A stretch of DNA of 64,000 bases from Paraclostridium ghonii. Its GTDB lineage: Bacteria > Bacillota > Clostridia > Peptostreptococcales > Peptostreptococcaceae. The position numbers and the translations under genes were made by a program. Below the pieces are notes generated by a model that did not search any database, was not told where the DNA came from, and worked only from the letters and a program-made list of their open reading frames with translations. The stretch lies in NCBI RefSeq assembly GCF_030815085.1, contig NZ_JAUSWG010000002.1, one strand, 5' to 3'. Below are positions 53,947-63,253 of this stretch, piece after piece (within the stretch, counting starts at the first letter, position 1; each line of letters begins with the position of its first letter).

Positions 53947-54013
53947 TAAAAAAGCCAAGCTAAGCCTACGTCAGCATTATTAAAATACTAACATTTTAGG
54001 GCTTGTGCTTGAC
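53947..54013 (-). promoter_or_regulatory. Structured leader with terminator before the GlpT-like gene
   Basis: On the minus strand, CAAGCACAAGCCC pairs imperfectly with GGCTTAGCTTGG, enclosing a smaller stem GTTAGTATT/AATGCTGAC with G-U pairs, followed by CTTTTTTAA just ahead of the ribosome binding site. The predicted transcription start near 54030 places this in the 5' leader of about 100 nt, so it looks like an attenuator. I do not match it to a known riboswitch class. Confidence 0.5.
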
Positions 54014-54036
54014 TCCAATTCTCTAACGCACGTTGT

Positions 54037-54066
54037 ATTATATTTTTCTAAATTTTTATCCCTCAA
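54037..54066 (-). promoter_or_regulatory. Promoter of the GlpT-like gene
   Basis: Minus-strand -35 TTGAGG (54066-54061) and -10 TATAAT (54042-54037), 18 bp apart. The start site is predicted near 54030. Confidence 0.6.
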
Positions 54067-54226
54067 TTAAAATGTAACATATAACTCTTTATTTTTCAAC
54101 ATTTTTTGTTAATTATATATTTAACTTTCATAATTTATTTTTTATTACTGTCCTAATATATACTATATTCCCTGTACTATTTTAATACTTATAGGAAGTA
54201 ATAAGTCCATTACTATGCTTTAACTA

Positions 54227-54910
54227 TTATCTAATTTTTTCTATATTTTTTACTTTTCCATCAACTATCGTCACAACTATATCAGACATTTTTGCTATTT
54301 GCTCATCATGAGTTATCATAACTAAAGTTTGATTAAATTCTTTTACACTCATGCAAAGCATATCCATAACTTCTTTACTAGTTTTACTATCTAAATTGCC
54401 CGTTGGCTCATCTGCAAATATTATAGATGGTTTATTCGATAAAGCTCTTGCTATTGCAACTCTTTGTTGCTGTCCTCCCGATAATTCATTTGGGAATTTT
54501 GTTATTTGATCTTCTAATCCTAATTTTTTAATAATCTTGTCAATATAATCTTTATCTACCTTGCTATGGTGTAGCGATACAGGCAAAACTATATTTTCAT
54601 ATACATTTATTACTGGTATTAAATTAAAACTTTGAAAAACAAATCCAAAATCTTCAACTCTAATTTTAGATAATTTATCATCATTTAATTTATATATATC
54701 TTCCTGACCTAAATATACATTCCCTGATGTTGGCTTATCAAGACCTGCCATACAATGTAGTAGTGTGCTTTTACCACTACCACTTTGTCCAACTATTGCC
54801 GTAAACTTTCCACTTTCTATCTCCAAAGTAATACCATCAACAGCATTTACTTGATTTTCCCCTTTACCATATATTTTTTTTAAATCTTTTACTTTTATAG
54901 TTTTTTTCAT
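54227..54910 (-). CDS. Module D: ABC transporter ATP-binding protein
   Basis: 227 residues. Walker A GQSGSGKST, Q-loop FVFQSFNLIP, signature LSGGQQQR, Walker B IIFADEP, H-loop VMITHDE. It is the same length as the module C ATPase and shares most of its motifs with the B2 and C copies. It lies 67 bp after the module D permease and ends the operon. Start at 54910 has AATAAGGAAT upstream. Confidence 0.9.
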   Translation of the reverse strand: MKKTIKVKDLKKIYGKGENQVNAVDGITLEIESGKFTAIVGQSGSGKSTLLHCMAGLDKPTSGNVYLGQEDIYKLNDDKLSKIRVEDFGFVFQSFNLIPVINVYENIVLPVSLHHSKVDKDYIDKIIKKLGLEDQITKFPNELSGGQQQRVAIARALSNKPSIIFADEPTGNLDSKTSKEVMDMLCMSVKEFNQTLVMITHDEQIAKMSDIVVTIVDGKVKNIEKIR

Positions 54911-54977
54911 ATATTATCAATTCCTTATTTTATTATAGTTTGTATATATACAGATTTATAAAAAAATATAAATTATT

Positions 54978-57545
54978 TTAGTATTTATTTATACCCTCAT
55001 TTATATCTATCTTGTCTATTAACTTTGACTTAAAAGACCCTATTAAAAAAGCAAATAGGATTGCTACTGACATAAATATAAGAATCTCTTTTGGAGGTAT
55101 GTATATATCTCTTATTTTTAAATTTATTCCTAGTTCTGAATATCCTTGTTTGCTATTGGTTAAGAATATAATCTCATCTATTGAAACCGCAACCCCCGCT
55201 AATACGCTACCTATAAGGCTATAAACCAAAGCTTCATATATAACTAATTCTTTTAAATATTTCTTTTTAAGCCCGATAGCCCTTAATATGGAAAACTCTC
55301 TTATATTATTATTAATATTTATACTAACTGTCGTATATATATTAAATAATGAAGCTATTAATAGTATAGACCCTAGCATCAACCTAGATTTTAAATAACT
55401 ATTTGAGTCAGTTGAACTTTTATACTTGTTAGTTGGAGTAATAATATTCAAGGAATTATACTTTTTATTTATATTATCTACTAATTTATCTGCTTGTTTA
55501 TTACTTTTACCTTCTATATTAAAATTTACTTCCTGTGTATAAGTATCATTTGTTATATTCTTAAATGATTCTAAATCCATGTATATGCCCATAGCTGTAG
55601 CATAATTTCCCATTCCGTTATTATATTTGAATGATTCATCTAGTATAGCATTTACTCTACATTTATATGTTTTGTAGCCAAATTCTTTATTATCTTTTTT
55701 ATTTAGAACTTTAAATTCAAAAGTATCTCCTATATTTAAATCTTTAATAGCATCTTCCATCTTCCCTTTGTTATATAAGTTGCCAAATTTATTACATATT
55801 GCAACATCTATAAATTTATTATTTTGTTCATTATTTTTTTCTAGGCTTCCTTCTTTTACATATTTATTTAATTTATTATAATCATCAACTCCACTTATCA
55901 AAGCCATTGATTCTAAATTTTCTTTTTTATTGTCTTTTATCCCATCCATTTTAATATAGGATTCATTTAAATTATCTTTTGATATCGTTAAATAACCTAT
56001 TGTATAACTTAATAAATTAAAGTCTCTTATTCCTTTAATTTTTTTTATACTAGAAATATCTTTCATACTTATCTTATTTATGTTCTCATCAATATTTTCA
56101 TAAGGCTTTATCATGTAACTATATTCCTCTTTACGTCCTAGTGAATATTTACGTATCTGATTAATATAGTCTTTAATATTCGTAGATGTACATGATATAA
56201 ATACAAATCCACTAAATGCAATTATTACAATTGAAATTATTGTCTTAGATTTACTTCTTAATAAATTATTTTTTAAAAGTGTTTCTAGAATTTTCTTATT
56301 CTTTTTTGTTTTATAATTAACCTTGTCACTTTTATTTATAAGATCCATTGGGTATTTTTTTAATGATTTTGCTATAGGTAAACATATTGCTATTAATAAT
56401 GCACATAAAGTTATTAATAAAGCTTTACTTACTATAAGATACGAAACATTTAACTTAACCTTTCTAAAATCACTTATATTAAATAAGTTGAATCCTATAA
56501 ATATACTCATAGCATATCTTGCAAAAATAATAGAAGAGATAAACCCTATAAATCCACCTATACTAAATAATATACTCATTTGAAATAAATAAAATCTAAT
56601 AACCTTTTTATTAGACATTCCCACTGTTCTTAAGTCTCCAATTTGATTCATCATTTTACTAAGAATTATATTAAAATAATTAAAAATTGTAAGAGATGCA
56701 GTTATTGCTACAAGTATTTTTACCTCTTTTTGATTCTCCTGTTGGAAATCTCCATATAATCTAAGTGCCGCATCCAAGTATTGATTACTAGATACACCTG
56801 ATTGTCCATCTTTTCTAATATCTGTTGTATAGTCAGATGATGGATCGTATTTTTTTCTTATTTCATTAAATTTCTGATCTATATTATGTTCATTAATCCC
56901 TTTAACATTATAAATTGTGCTATAAGTTATAAATTTATTTGGTATTATATCTTCACTATCTCCAACAAAGCTATCTAGTTCTATATCTTCAAGGTTATAA
57001 TAGTCTTCAACTTTACTTATAACTCCAACTACTTTATAATTATCTTTTTTACTATAAATCTCATTAGTTTCATCTAATTTATAATTAATTTTATTTACTC
57101 CTGAAATACTTTTATTTAAAATATTTTCCTTATCATATTTACCTAATAACTTTGAATCTATAATGATTTCATGTTCATTTTTAGGATATCTTCCTGAAAT
57201 AAGGTCATAGTTTAAATCCTTTAAATAATTTTTATCAAATGAATATAGTTTACTTTTTAATCCATCTTGTAAAATAAATTCACCTAAATTTTTAACTGTA
57301 GATAAATTATAAACTTCATCTACCTTTTTTAATTTTTCTATATTTTGTTGATTATTACTTATAAATGTTCCATCATAATAACCAGCAATTTCTTTGGCTT
57401 GATTTATTTGATTGATAGACATGCTATCTCCTATTATATCTACCCCTAATATTAAAGTTATTGCAACAACTATACAAGCTATTATTGAAATAGATTCTTT
57501 CTTATTCTTCTTTAAATATTTTAATGCTAATTTAAACTCAAACAT
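54978..57545 (-). CDS. Module D: FtsX-family ABC transporter permease
   Basis: 855 residues in the duplicated FtsX layout: a first helix at about 17-37, extracellular domain, three helices near 275-405, a second helix set from about 430, another extracellular domain, and three last helices. FNYFNIILSKMMNQIGDLRTVGMSNKK and REFSILRAIGLKKKYLKEL are the two family-typical loops. It is more diverged from modules B and C than B1 and B2 are from each other. The start at 57545 is preceded by AGGGAG at some distance and by ATAGGG close by. Confidence 0.85.
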   Translation of the reverse strand: MFEFKLALKYLKKNKKESISIIACIVVAITLILGVDIIGDSMSINQINQAKEIAGYYDGTFISNNQQNIEKLKKVDEVYNLSTVKNLGEFILQDGLKSKLYSFDKNYLKDLNYDLISGRYPKNEHEIIIDSKLLGKYDKENILNKSISGVNKINYKLDETNEIYSKKDNYKVVGVISKVEDYYNLEDIELDSFVGDSEDIIPNKFITYSTIYNVKGINEHNIDQKFNEIRKKYDPSSDYTTDIRKDGQSGVSSNQYLDAALRLYGDFQQENQKEVKILVAITASLTIFNYFNIILSKMMNQIGDLRTVGMSNKKVIRFYLFQMSILFSIGGFIGFISSIIFARYAMSIFIGFNLFNISDFRKVKLNVSYLIVSKALLITLCALLIAICLPIAKSLKKYPMDLINKSDKVNYKTKKNKKILETLLKNNLLRSKSKTIISIVIIAFSGFVFISCTSTNIKDYINQIRKYSLGRKEEYSYMIKPYENIDENINKISMKDISSIKKIKGIRDFNLLSYTIGYLTISKDNLNESYIKMDGIKDNKKENLESMALISGVDDYNKLNKYVKEGSLEKNNEQNNKFIDVAICNKFGNLYNKGKMEDAIKDLNIGDTFEFKVLNKKDNKEFGYKTYKCRVNAILDESFKYNNGMGNYATAMGIYMDLESFKNITNDTYTQEVNFNIEGKSNKQADKLVDNINKKYNSLNIITPTNKYKSSTDSNSYLKSRLMLGSILLIASLFNIYTTVSININNNIREFSILRAIGLKKKYLKELVIYEALVYSLIGSVLAGVAVSIDEIIFLTNSKQGYSELGINLKIRDIYIPPKEILIFMSVAILFAFLIGSFKSKLIDKIDINEGINKY

Positions 57546-57683
57546 AACCCTATTAATCCACTCCCTTGTGTTAAAAAATTACTTTATATTATCCATTAAA
57601 TAATTTTGTCTGTTTATTAAAACTTTTCACATTATAAATTAATATTTATATTTTATAATTACTAAATATAATTTCTTAAATAT

Positions 57684-57741
57684 TAAAAAAGAGAGCGCTC
57701 TCTTGTATTTAAAAGATAACACTCTCATTTTTTTCAATCAA
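57684..57741 (-). terminator. Terminator hairpin overlapping cassette D
   Basis: Minus strand: GAGAGTGTTATC...GAGAGCGCTCTC followed by six T residues. The last 12 bases also form the perfect palindrome GAGAGCGCTCTC. The -10 of cassette D lies within the loop side of the first arm. Confidence 0.75.
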
Positions 57742-57779
57742 TATAACCAGCACAAGTGGCATTTTTTTTGTTCCAACTA
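57713..57779 (-). promoter_or_regulatory. Cassette D: LytTR-type box pair plus promoter for the module D operon
   Basis: Box 1 ATGCTAGTTGG (core 57779-57774), box 2 GCCACTTGTGC (core 57758-57753), -35 TTGATT (57741-57736), -10 TATCTT (57718-57713). Spacings are 21, 11 and 17 bp, as in the other four. Confidence 0.75.
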
Positions 57780-57798
57780 GCATGAAATTTGTCTAATT

Positions 57799-59142
57799 TT
57801 ATTCTAAAGGTATGTAAATGTTTATTAAAAATTTATTTTTTTCATCTATAATTTCTAGCTCTCCATGATATTTATTTAAAGAAGATTTTATACTTGTTAG
57901 TCCTATACCGTGTAAAAACTTATCTTTCTTACTAGTGATTATTTTCTTATTTTTAATTTTTATTTCGTTATTTTTACTGTTCTCACACTTTATAACATAA
58001 TAGGATTTAACTATCATTCCTCTAATATTTATATATCTATTACTTTCAACTTTTTTGCACGCTTCTATAGCATTATCTAAAACATTAGAAAAAATAGATG
58101 ATACATCTATCATTTCTATAAAATAGCATTGTGAAAAGTTTATATCACAAAATAATTCTATATTATTTTTATTACATATAGATTTCTTTTCATTTAAAAT
58201 TATATCAAGTATCATATTTGAAGTATTGAAAGTAGTTTTATAATCTTTTAATTCATCATTAATACTATCTATATATTCATTTACATCCTTGTTTTGGATT
58301 CTTTTAATACATGCCATATGATTATTTATATCATGGTATAATTGTCTTACTTTTATTTGAGATTCTTGGATACTTAAATAGTGATTATACTGCATATCCA
58401 ACTTATCATTTAAAGCTTTCATTTCAGATTCGTTTTTCATATTTTTAATTATCTTTTTTATTATAATAATCAAAAATATATTACAAAATATTATAGCAAT
58501 TATAACTGAATGTTTCATAAAATCTAAAAAAGGCATGAAATTAGTACTTATATAATTGTTCTTATCTATATACAGGTGTATATTATTTTCCCCTATAAAA
58601 TTGTATATATCCTCAATATGCCTAGTTGATTTTATTAAAGATAATATACATACTATATTTGTTACTACTGTAAATCCAATGTAAATATAGTACTTAACAT
58701 TTAAATTAGACTTTATAATTTTATCAAAATGTTTAAGTAATAAAATCAATATAATATTTAAAGATATAGATTCATAAAGCGCATTACTTATAGGTGTATA
58801 ATTTATTGGAGCTATTATGTAAAAATATCCTATTGTATTACTTAATATGCTATATCCAAATGCAAAGCATATTCCAAAACTAAATGCGCTTTTAAAAGAA
58901 ATTTCAAACATGTTTTTGTATAATAGTGTAAGTAATAATACTTGAAAAATACAGTACTTAGCATACGTATCCCAAAATTTTGGAGCTATAAATATAGCTA
59001 TTGCTAAAATAAATATAATTATATACCTAAATTTATTAGTAATTTTTTTTCTATCATATATTTTGTTAATCATTAAATAAAATATAGCTATATGTATAAT
59101 AGAATCTATTTTGTAAATTATATTTAAAACTAAAGGCTCCAT
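57799..59142 (-). CDS. Module D: AgrC-like GHKL sensor histidine kinase
   Basis: 447 residues. About seven helices in the first 230 residues. LYHDINNHMACIKR holds the phosphoacceptor His, NVLDNAIEAC is the N-box and HGIGLTSIKSSLNKY the G-box. It ends at INIYIPLE, before the box pair. It starts in the TAATG overlap with the end of the module D regulator, so the two are translationally coupled. The sequence of its membrane region differs greatly from those of modules A and C, in line with a different signal. Confidence 0.85.
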   Translation of the reverse strand: MEPLVLNIIYKIDSIIHIAIFYLMINKIYDRKKITNKFRYIIIFILAIAIFIAPKFWDTYAKYCIFQVLLLTLLYKNMFEISFKSAFSFGICFAFGYSILSNTIGYFYIIAPINYTPISNALYESISLNIILILLLKHFDKIIKSNLNVKYYIYIGFTVVTNIVCILSLIKSTRHIEDIYNFIGENNIHLYIDKNNYISTNFMPFLDFMKHSVIIAIIFCNIFLIIIIKKIIKNMKNESEMKALNDKLDMQYNHYLSIQESQIKVRQLYHDINNHMACIKRIQNKDVNEYIDSINDELKDYKTTFNTSNMILDIILNEKKSICNKNNIELFCDINFSQCYFIEMIDVSSIFSNVLDNAIEACKKVESNRYINIRGMIVKSYYVIKCENSKNNEIKIKNKKIITSKKDKFLHGIGLTSIKSSLNKYHGELEIIDEKNKFLINIYIPLE

Positions 59143-59855
59143 TATAAAGTTCTCCCAAGAGAGCTTAAAAATCTAGACTTAGTTTCTTTAAATCTATATC
59201 GACTTATAGGTACTTCCTCTTTATTTTCTAGGATAGCTATATATTGTTTTATATTTTTTATAAAATCAATGTTAACCATAAAACTCTTATGACATCTATA
59301 AAAATTATATGTACTAAGTTCATTTTCTATTTTCGCCATACTAGACTTTATAGTATAGTTCTTTTCTAAAGTATGTATCGTCATATCTCTCTTTTGAATT
59401 TCTATATATGTAATATCATAAATTTTAACTTTGCAAATTTCATCATCCTCAGTTGCTACAATATAACTTCCTTTGTTTTTATTCACTTCTTCAACACATG
59501 AAATAATGTGTTTTTTAAGTTCTTCTAATTTTATAGGTTTTAAAAGATATCTATAGGCCCTTACTTCATAACCCTCTTGAATATATTCTACAAGGGATGT
59601 TGTAAATATAATTTCTACTTCTTTTTTGTCAACTTTTCTAATATTTCTCGCTACTTCCATTCCATTTAACTTATCCATTTGTATATCTAGTAAAAATATA
59701 TCTATATCTTCTGGATAGTTTTTAAATAAGTCTTCCCCTGAACTAAAAACTAATATTTCATATTCACTATTTATTTCATATAATATTTTTTCTAAATAAT
59801 CTTTTAGTATTTCTTGTTGCTTTATTTCATCTTCACATATTACTATTTTTATCAT
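59142..59855 (-). CDS. Module D: LytTR-family response regulator
   Basis: 237 residues from ATG 59855, directly preceded by ATGGGGAACA; the upstream ATG at 59867 is part of this purine run. Receiver: CEDE at 7-10, Asp57 in FLLDIQM, Lys in YLLKP. LytTR domain about 135-235 with FYRCHKSFMVNIDF and PISRYRFKETKSRF. The TAATG overlap couples it to the kinase. The preceding 268-bp gap shows no further gene. Confidence 0.85.
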   Translation of the reverse strand: MIKIVICEDEIKQQEILKDYLEKILYEINSEYEILVFSSGEDLFKNYPEDIDIFLLDIQMDKLNGMEVARNIRKVDKKEVEIIFTTSLVEYIQEGYEVRAYRYLLKPIKLEELKKHIISCVEEVNKNKGSYIVATEDDEICKVKIYDITYIEIQKRDMTIHTLEKNYTIKSSMAKIENELSTYNFYRCHKSFMVNIDFIKNIKQYIAILENKEEVPISRYRFKETKSRFLSSLGRTL

Positions 59856-60123
59856 ATTGTTCCCCATTTAATTTTTATGTATATTTAATCATCCTATTAA
59901 TTTTAACATATAGAGAAAATCTGAGGATATTAAAATTTAATTTTTTTCAAAAAATTGGTATTTTAAACAAACTTTATATTAAATATTTTTCTATTAAATT
60001 TATTTAAATAAAACATAGCAAAATTGAGATACCTAATTTATAATTAATGATAAAACATTAAAAAATTTGGCTATTAATTATATGAATTTATAGCTATAAA
60101 AATTTTCAAGGAGGCCTTTATTT

Positions 60124-60798
60124 ATGAAGCAAAAACCAAAATCAATAGATGGTACACTTAGAAAATCATTTTTACGTGTTCCTGAAGTTATTAGAGAATG
60201 CAGTGGTATAAATATTTTTGGGAAACGAATTAAGTCACTTGTTTTTTCAACTGACTTAGCTATTATAAAAAATGTAAATGCAGATGCAGTAATAGCTGTG
60301 TATCCATTTACTCCTCAACCAATAATTACACAATCTATTATTATGGCTTCTGATATTCCTGTTTTTGCAGGAGTTGGTGGAGGTCTTACAAAAGGAATTC
60401 GTTCAATTATGTTAGGAACTAATGCTGAATTGCAAGGGGCTATAGGTGTAGTTGTTAATGCTCCCACAACAAACGGTGTAGTAAGAGCTTTATCTAATGC
60501 ACTTGATATACCTGTTGTTGTTACTATTGTAAACGATAATACAAATATTCAAGAAAGAATAGATGCTGGTGCAACTATTTTTAATGTTTCAGCTTCTGCT
60601 GATACGCCTAGGATAGTTGCAAAAATTAGAGAGTCTTATCCTGACTTTCCAATAATAGCAACAGGCGGACCTACGGAAGAAAGTATAAGAAAAACAATAG
60701 CCGCTGGTGCAAATGCAATCACATGGACCCCACCTTCTGTTGCTGAATTATTTAAAGATGTTATGACTTCTTATAGAAAAAATTCAACTTCACATTAG
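60124..60798 (+). CDS. TIM-barrel protein of unknown reaction (hydrolase-like)
   Basis: 224 residues, single gene with AAGGAGG upstream. It has the alternating strand and helix pattern of a TIM barrel, with PVFAGVGGGLTKGI, PVVVTIVNDNTNIQERI and PIIATGGPTEESI, the last resembling a phosphate-binding loop of the HisA/ThiE/IMP dehydrogenase-like folds. No catalytic set lets me name the reaction; related clostridial genes are commonly annotated simply as hydrolase. It has no clear link to its neighbours. Confidence 0.55.
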   Translation: MKQKPKSIDGTLRKSFLRVPEVIRECSGINIFGKRIKSLVFSTDLAIIKNVNADAVIAVYPFTPQPIITQSIIMASDIPVFAGVGGGLTKGIRSIMLGTNAELQGAIGVVVNAPTTNGVVRALSNALDIPVVVTIVNDNTNIQERIDAGATIFNVSASADTPRIVAKIRESYPDFPIIATGGPTEESIRKTIAAGANAITWTPPSVAELFKDVMTSYRKNSTSH

Positions 60799-60936
60799 AA
60801 GATGATTTTTATATAAAAACAGCTACTACTATTTTCTAATATGTACATACTGTATTTATCAATTTCAATTTATTTTGAAATACTTATTGCAGGTTTTTCA
60901 CTTAATTTATATATTCGTTAAAAATTTAAGTAACAA

Positions 60937-60995
60937 ATAATAAGAGGTATCTCAAGTATTATATTTATATATTACTTGGATACCTCTTATTATTT
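60937..60995. terminator. Bidirectional terminator between convergent genes
   Basis: AATAATAAGAGGTATC pairs with GATACCTCTTATTATT (16 bp), with further pairing CAAGTA/TACTTG inside. It lies between the TIM-barrel gene and the 158-residue gene and has A/T runs on both sides. Confidence 0.85.
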
Positions 60996-60998
60996 AAT

Positions 60999-61475
60999 CT
61001 AAAATGCACATTCTATAAAGTTTATATTTCTATATTCTACAGCCATTGGTACAAATCTAACATTACCAGCTTGACAAGTTATTCTAAATCCTCGAATACT
61101 CCTATTATCAGTTCTATCTACTATCATAAAGAAATTAGAAGGGTTAAATCCTCTTCTCATTACTATTCTAACTATTGCCATCCTTCTACAGTTATTTATA
61201 GTAAATTGACCACTGCCAGGTGATATAAAAGTTTCAGGAGATTGCCCTCCATCAGGTAGTAAAAAAGCTACTTCCTGGTCTATTTCTAAATCACTGTTAC
61301 CATCATCATAACTTTCATAATCTTCAAATTTCATAGCAGGCTCAAATAAACTAGAAACTTCTAAGTATTCATTTTTAATATCCACATCAGGGCATGCATT
61401 TTGTAATTCTCTAAGATATACAGCCATAAACTTCCAATAGTTATCCCAATATTCTTCCCAATAATTTATTTCCAT
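60999..61475 (-). CDS. Unknown soluble protein
   Basis: 158 residues; I do not recognise a family. It has no signal peptide or membrane helix. The N-terminus is aromatic and acidic (MEINYWEEYWDNYWKFMAVY), with an acidic stretch near 48-65, and the rest looks beta-rich (RMAIVRIVMRRGFNPSNFFM, VRFVPMAVEYRNINFIECAF). A strong RBS (AAAAGGAG) and a terminator show that it is expressed as a single gene. A spore or storage protein is possible from composition but not supported further. Confidence 0.6.
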   Translation of the reverse strand: MEINYWEEYWDNYWKFMAVYLRELQNACPDVDIKNEYLEVSSLFEPAMKFEDYESYDDGNSDLEIDQEVAFLLPDGGQSPETFISPGSGQFTINNCRRMAIVRIVMRRGFNPSNFFMIVDRTDNRSIRGFRITCQAGNVRFVPMAVEYRNINFIECAF

Positions 61476-61563
61476 TGTTGATTCTCCTTTTTATGATATA
61501 AACATTGTTCTATATATCATATGTAAAGATTAAACAATGGTTCTTATTTATTTAAATTATAAA

Positions 61564-63009
61564 TTATATATCTGCTTTAGTTACTTTTCGTGGTCTACCT
61601 TTTATATTTTTTGTTTGTAATGCATTTAAAACCATCTCACCTTTGTTGTTTAGTACTTCAACATAAGTAGATACATCAAGTACACTTATAACACCAATAT
61701 CCCCAGCACTCATACCTTCGATACTACAAAGTGTACCTACTATGTCAACAGGTCTCATCTTAGTTTTTTTACCGGCATTTATATGCAACTTCATGATTTC
61801 TTGGCTTAGATTTGCACCTTTATCTTCTTTAACTTTTTGTCTTTGCTCTAGCTTTTTATCAAATTCAGGCTTTAAACTCATCACAAGTCTTTTACTTGGT
61901 TTCATTTTCATTGTTAATTCTTTGCCTGTGTAAGAGTATATTTCAAACATACGTCTTTCATCAGATTTCATAACAAAAGTAATCGCTCTTCCTTCTTTAC
62001 CTGCACGACCTGTTCTACCTATCCTATGAACATAGTTTTCTCTTAATACAGGTACATCATAATTTATTACATGAGTGATATTGTCTATATCTATACCCCT
62101 AGCAGCTACATCTGTTGCTATTAAGTATCTAAAGTATCCTTTTTTAAAGTTATTCATTACTTTAATTCGCTCATCTTGTTCCATACCACCATGTATTTTA
62201 TCACATGGATATTTAAGTTTTCTTAATTCATTATACAGAGATTCTACCTTAACTTGTGTATTACAAAAAATCACACAGCTATCTGGATTTTCTATTGTTG
62301 TTATGTCTTTTAATAAATTTAGCTTACCTGTTTCTTCTACGCTATATCCATCTTGTTGTATTCTATCTACTGTTAATGTTTTTGCTTCAATTTCTATTGT
62401 AACAGGATCTTTCATATATTTTTTTGATAGTGCATTTATATCTTCTGGCATGGTTGCTGAAAATAACATAGTCACACGTTCAGTAGGTAGTGCTGATATT
62501 ATTTCTTCTACTTGCTCTAAGAATCCCATACTAAGCATTTCATCTGCTTCGTCTAATACAAGGTATTTTATGTTATCAGTTATAAAATTTCCTTCTTTAA
62601 TATGGTCTATTGTTCTCCCTGGCGTTCCTACTACTATATGAGTTTTTTGTTTTAACTCTTTTGCTTGTAACGCAAACGATGATTTACCATATAATGCTGG
62701 TACTTTTATTCTTTTGAATCTCCCTATGTTAAATACATCTTCCTTAACTTGTATTGCAAGCTCTCTTGTTGGTGTAAGTATTAATGCTTGTGGTTTGTTA
62801 TCATCCCAATCAACTAATTCACATAACGGTATTGCAAATGTTGCTGTTTTACCACTTCCGGTTTGTGATTTTACTAGTACATCTTTATTTTCTAGTGCAA
62901 CTGGTATTACTTCTTGCTGAACTTTTGTTGGTGTATTATAGTTTAGAATGTTAAGTGATTTTAATATTTCATTACTTAGTTTGTAATCTTTAAAATTTGT
63001 TTTTATCAT
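61564..63009 (-). CDS. DEAD-box RNA helicase with DbpA-type RNA-binding domain
   Basis: 481 residues. Q motif TPTKVQQEVIP, motif I SQTGSGKT, Ia PTRELA, II DEAD (VLDEADEML), III SAT (LFSATMP), V and VI TDVAARGIDI and HRIGRTGRAGKEG. After the core (about 375) is a C-terminal RNA-binding domain with KMRPVDIVGTLCSIEGMSAG and DVSTYVEVLN, as in DbpA/YxiN, which target 23S rRNA hairpin 92 during 50S assembly. The basic end KGRPRKVTKADI is also typical. Start at 63009 has AAGGAAGAG upstream. Confidence 0.9.
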   Translation of the reverse strand: MIKTNFKDYKLSNEILKSLNILNYNTPTKVQQEVIPVALENKDVLVKSQTGSGKTATFAIPLCELVDWDDNKPQALILTPTRELAIQVKEDVFNIGRFKRIKVPALYGKSSFALQAKELKQKTHIVVGTPGRTIDHIKEGNFITDNIKYLVLDEADEMLSMGFLEQVEEIISALPTERVTMLFSATMPEDINALSKKYMKDPVTIEIEAKTLTVDRIQQDGYSVEETGKLNLLKDITTIENPDSCVIFCNTQVKVESLYNELRKLKYPCDKIHGGMEQDERIKVMNNFKKGYFRYLIATDVAARGIDIDNITHVINYDVPVLRENYVHRIGRTGRAGKEGRAITFVMKSDERRMFEIYSYTGKELTMKMKPSKRLVMSLKPEFDKKLEQRQKVKEDKGANLSQEIMKLHINAGKKTKMRPVDIVGTLCSIEGMSAGDIGVISVLDVSTYVEVLNNKGEMVLNALQTKNIKGRPRKVTKADI

Positions 63010-63253
63010 TTATATGCTCTTCCTTTATGTCGTTATAGTATTTTTATATCTATCCTAATTACTAAATAATATCATAAAAATTCTATATCTCCTAATTTTT
63101 AAAAATAGTGCCCCCAAAAATAATTTTTTTAAATACCCTGTACTTCTGACCACCACTTAATTTATTTGTATATTTATTAACCTTGTCTCAAAATCCTAAG
63201 ATAATAATTATACTATCAATATATTTTTTAATGCTTCTAATCTGTTTTTAACT

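Noticed and set aside
53947..54013. T-box or known riboswitch in the GlpT leader
   Set aside because: No T-box AGGGTGGNACCGCG motif and no match to the conserved cores of the riboswitches I can recall; kept only as an unassigned attenuator.
59856..60123. Possible AgrD-like signal peptide gene upstream of a LytTR regulator
   Set aside because: I looked at the gaps before all three regulators and saw no short frame with RBS and cyclisable Cys, and no AgrB-like gene in the window.
62075..62641. Plus-strand 188-codon frame opposite the RNA helicase
   Set aside because: It lies fully within the conserved DEAD-box core on the other strand and has no RBS.
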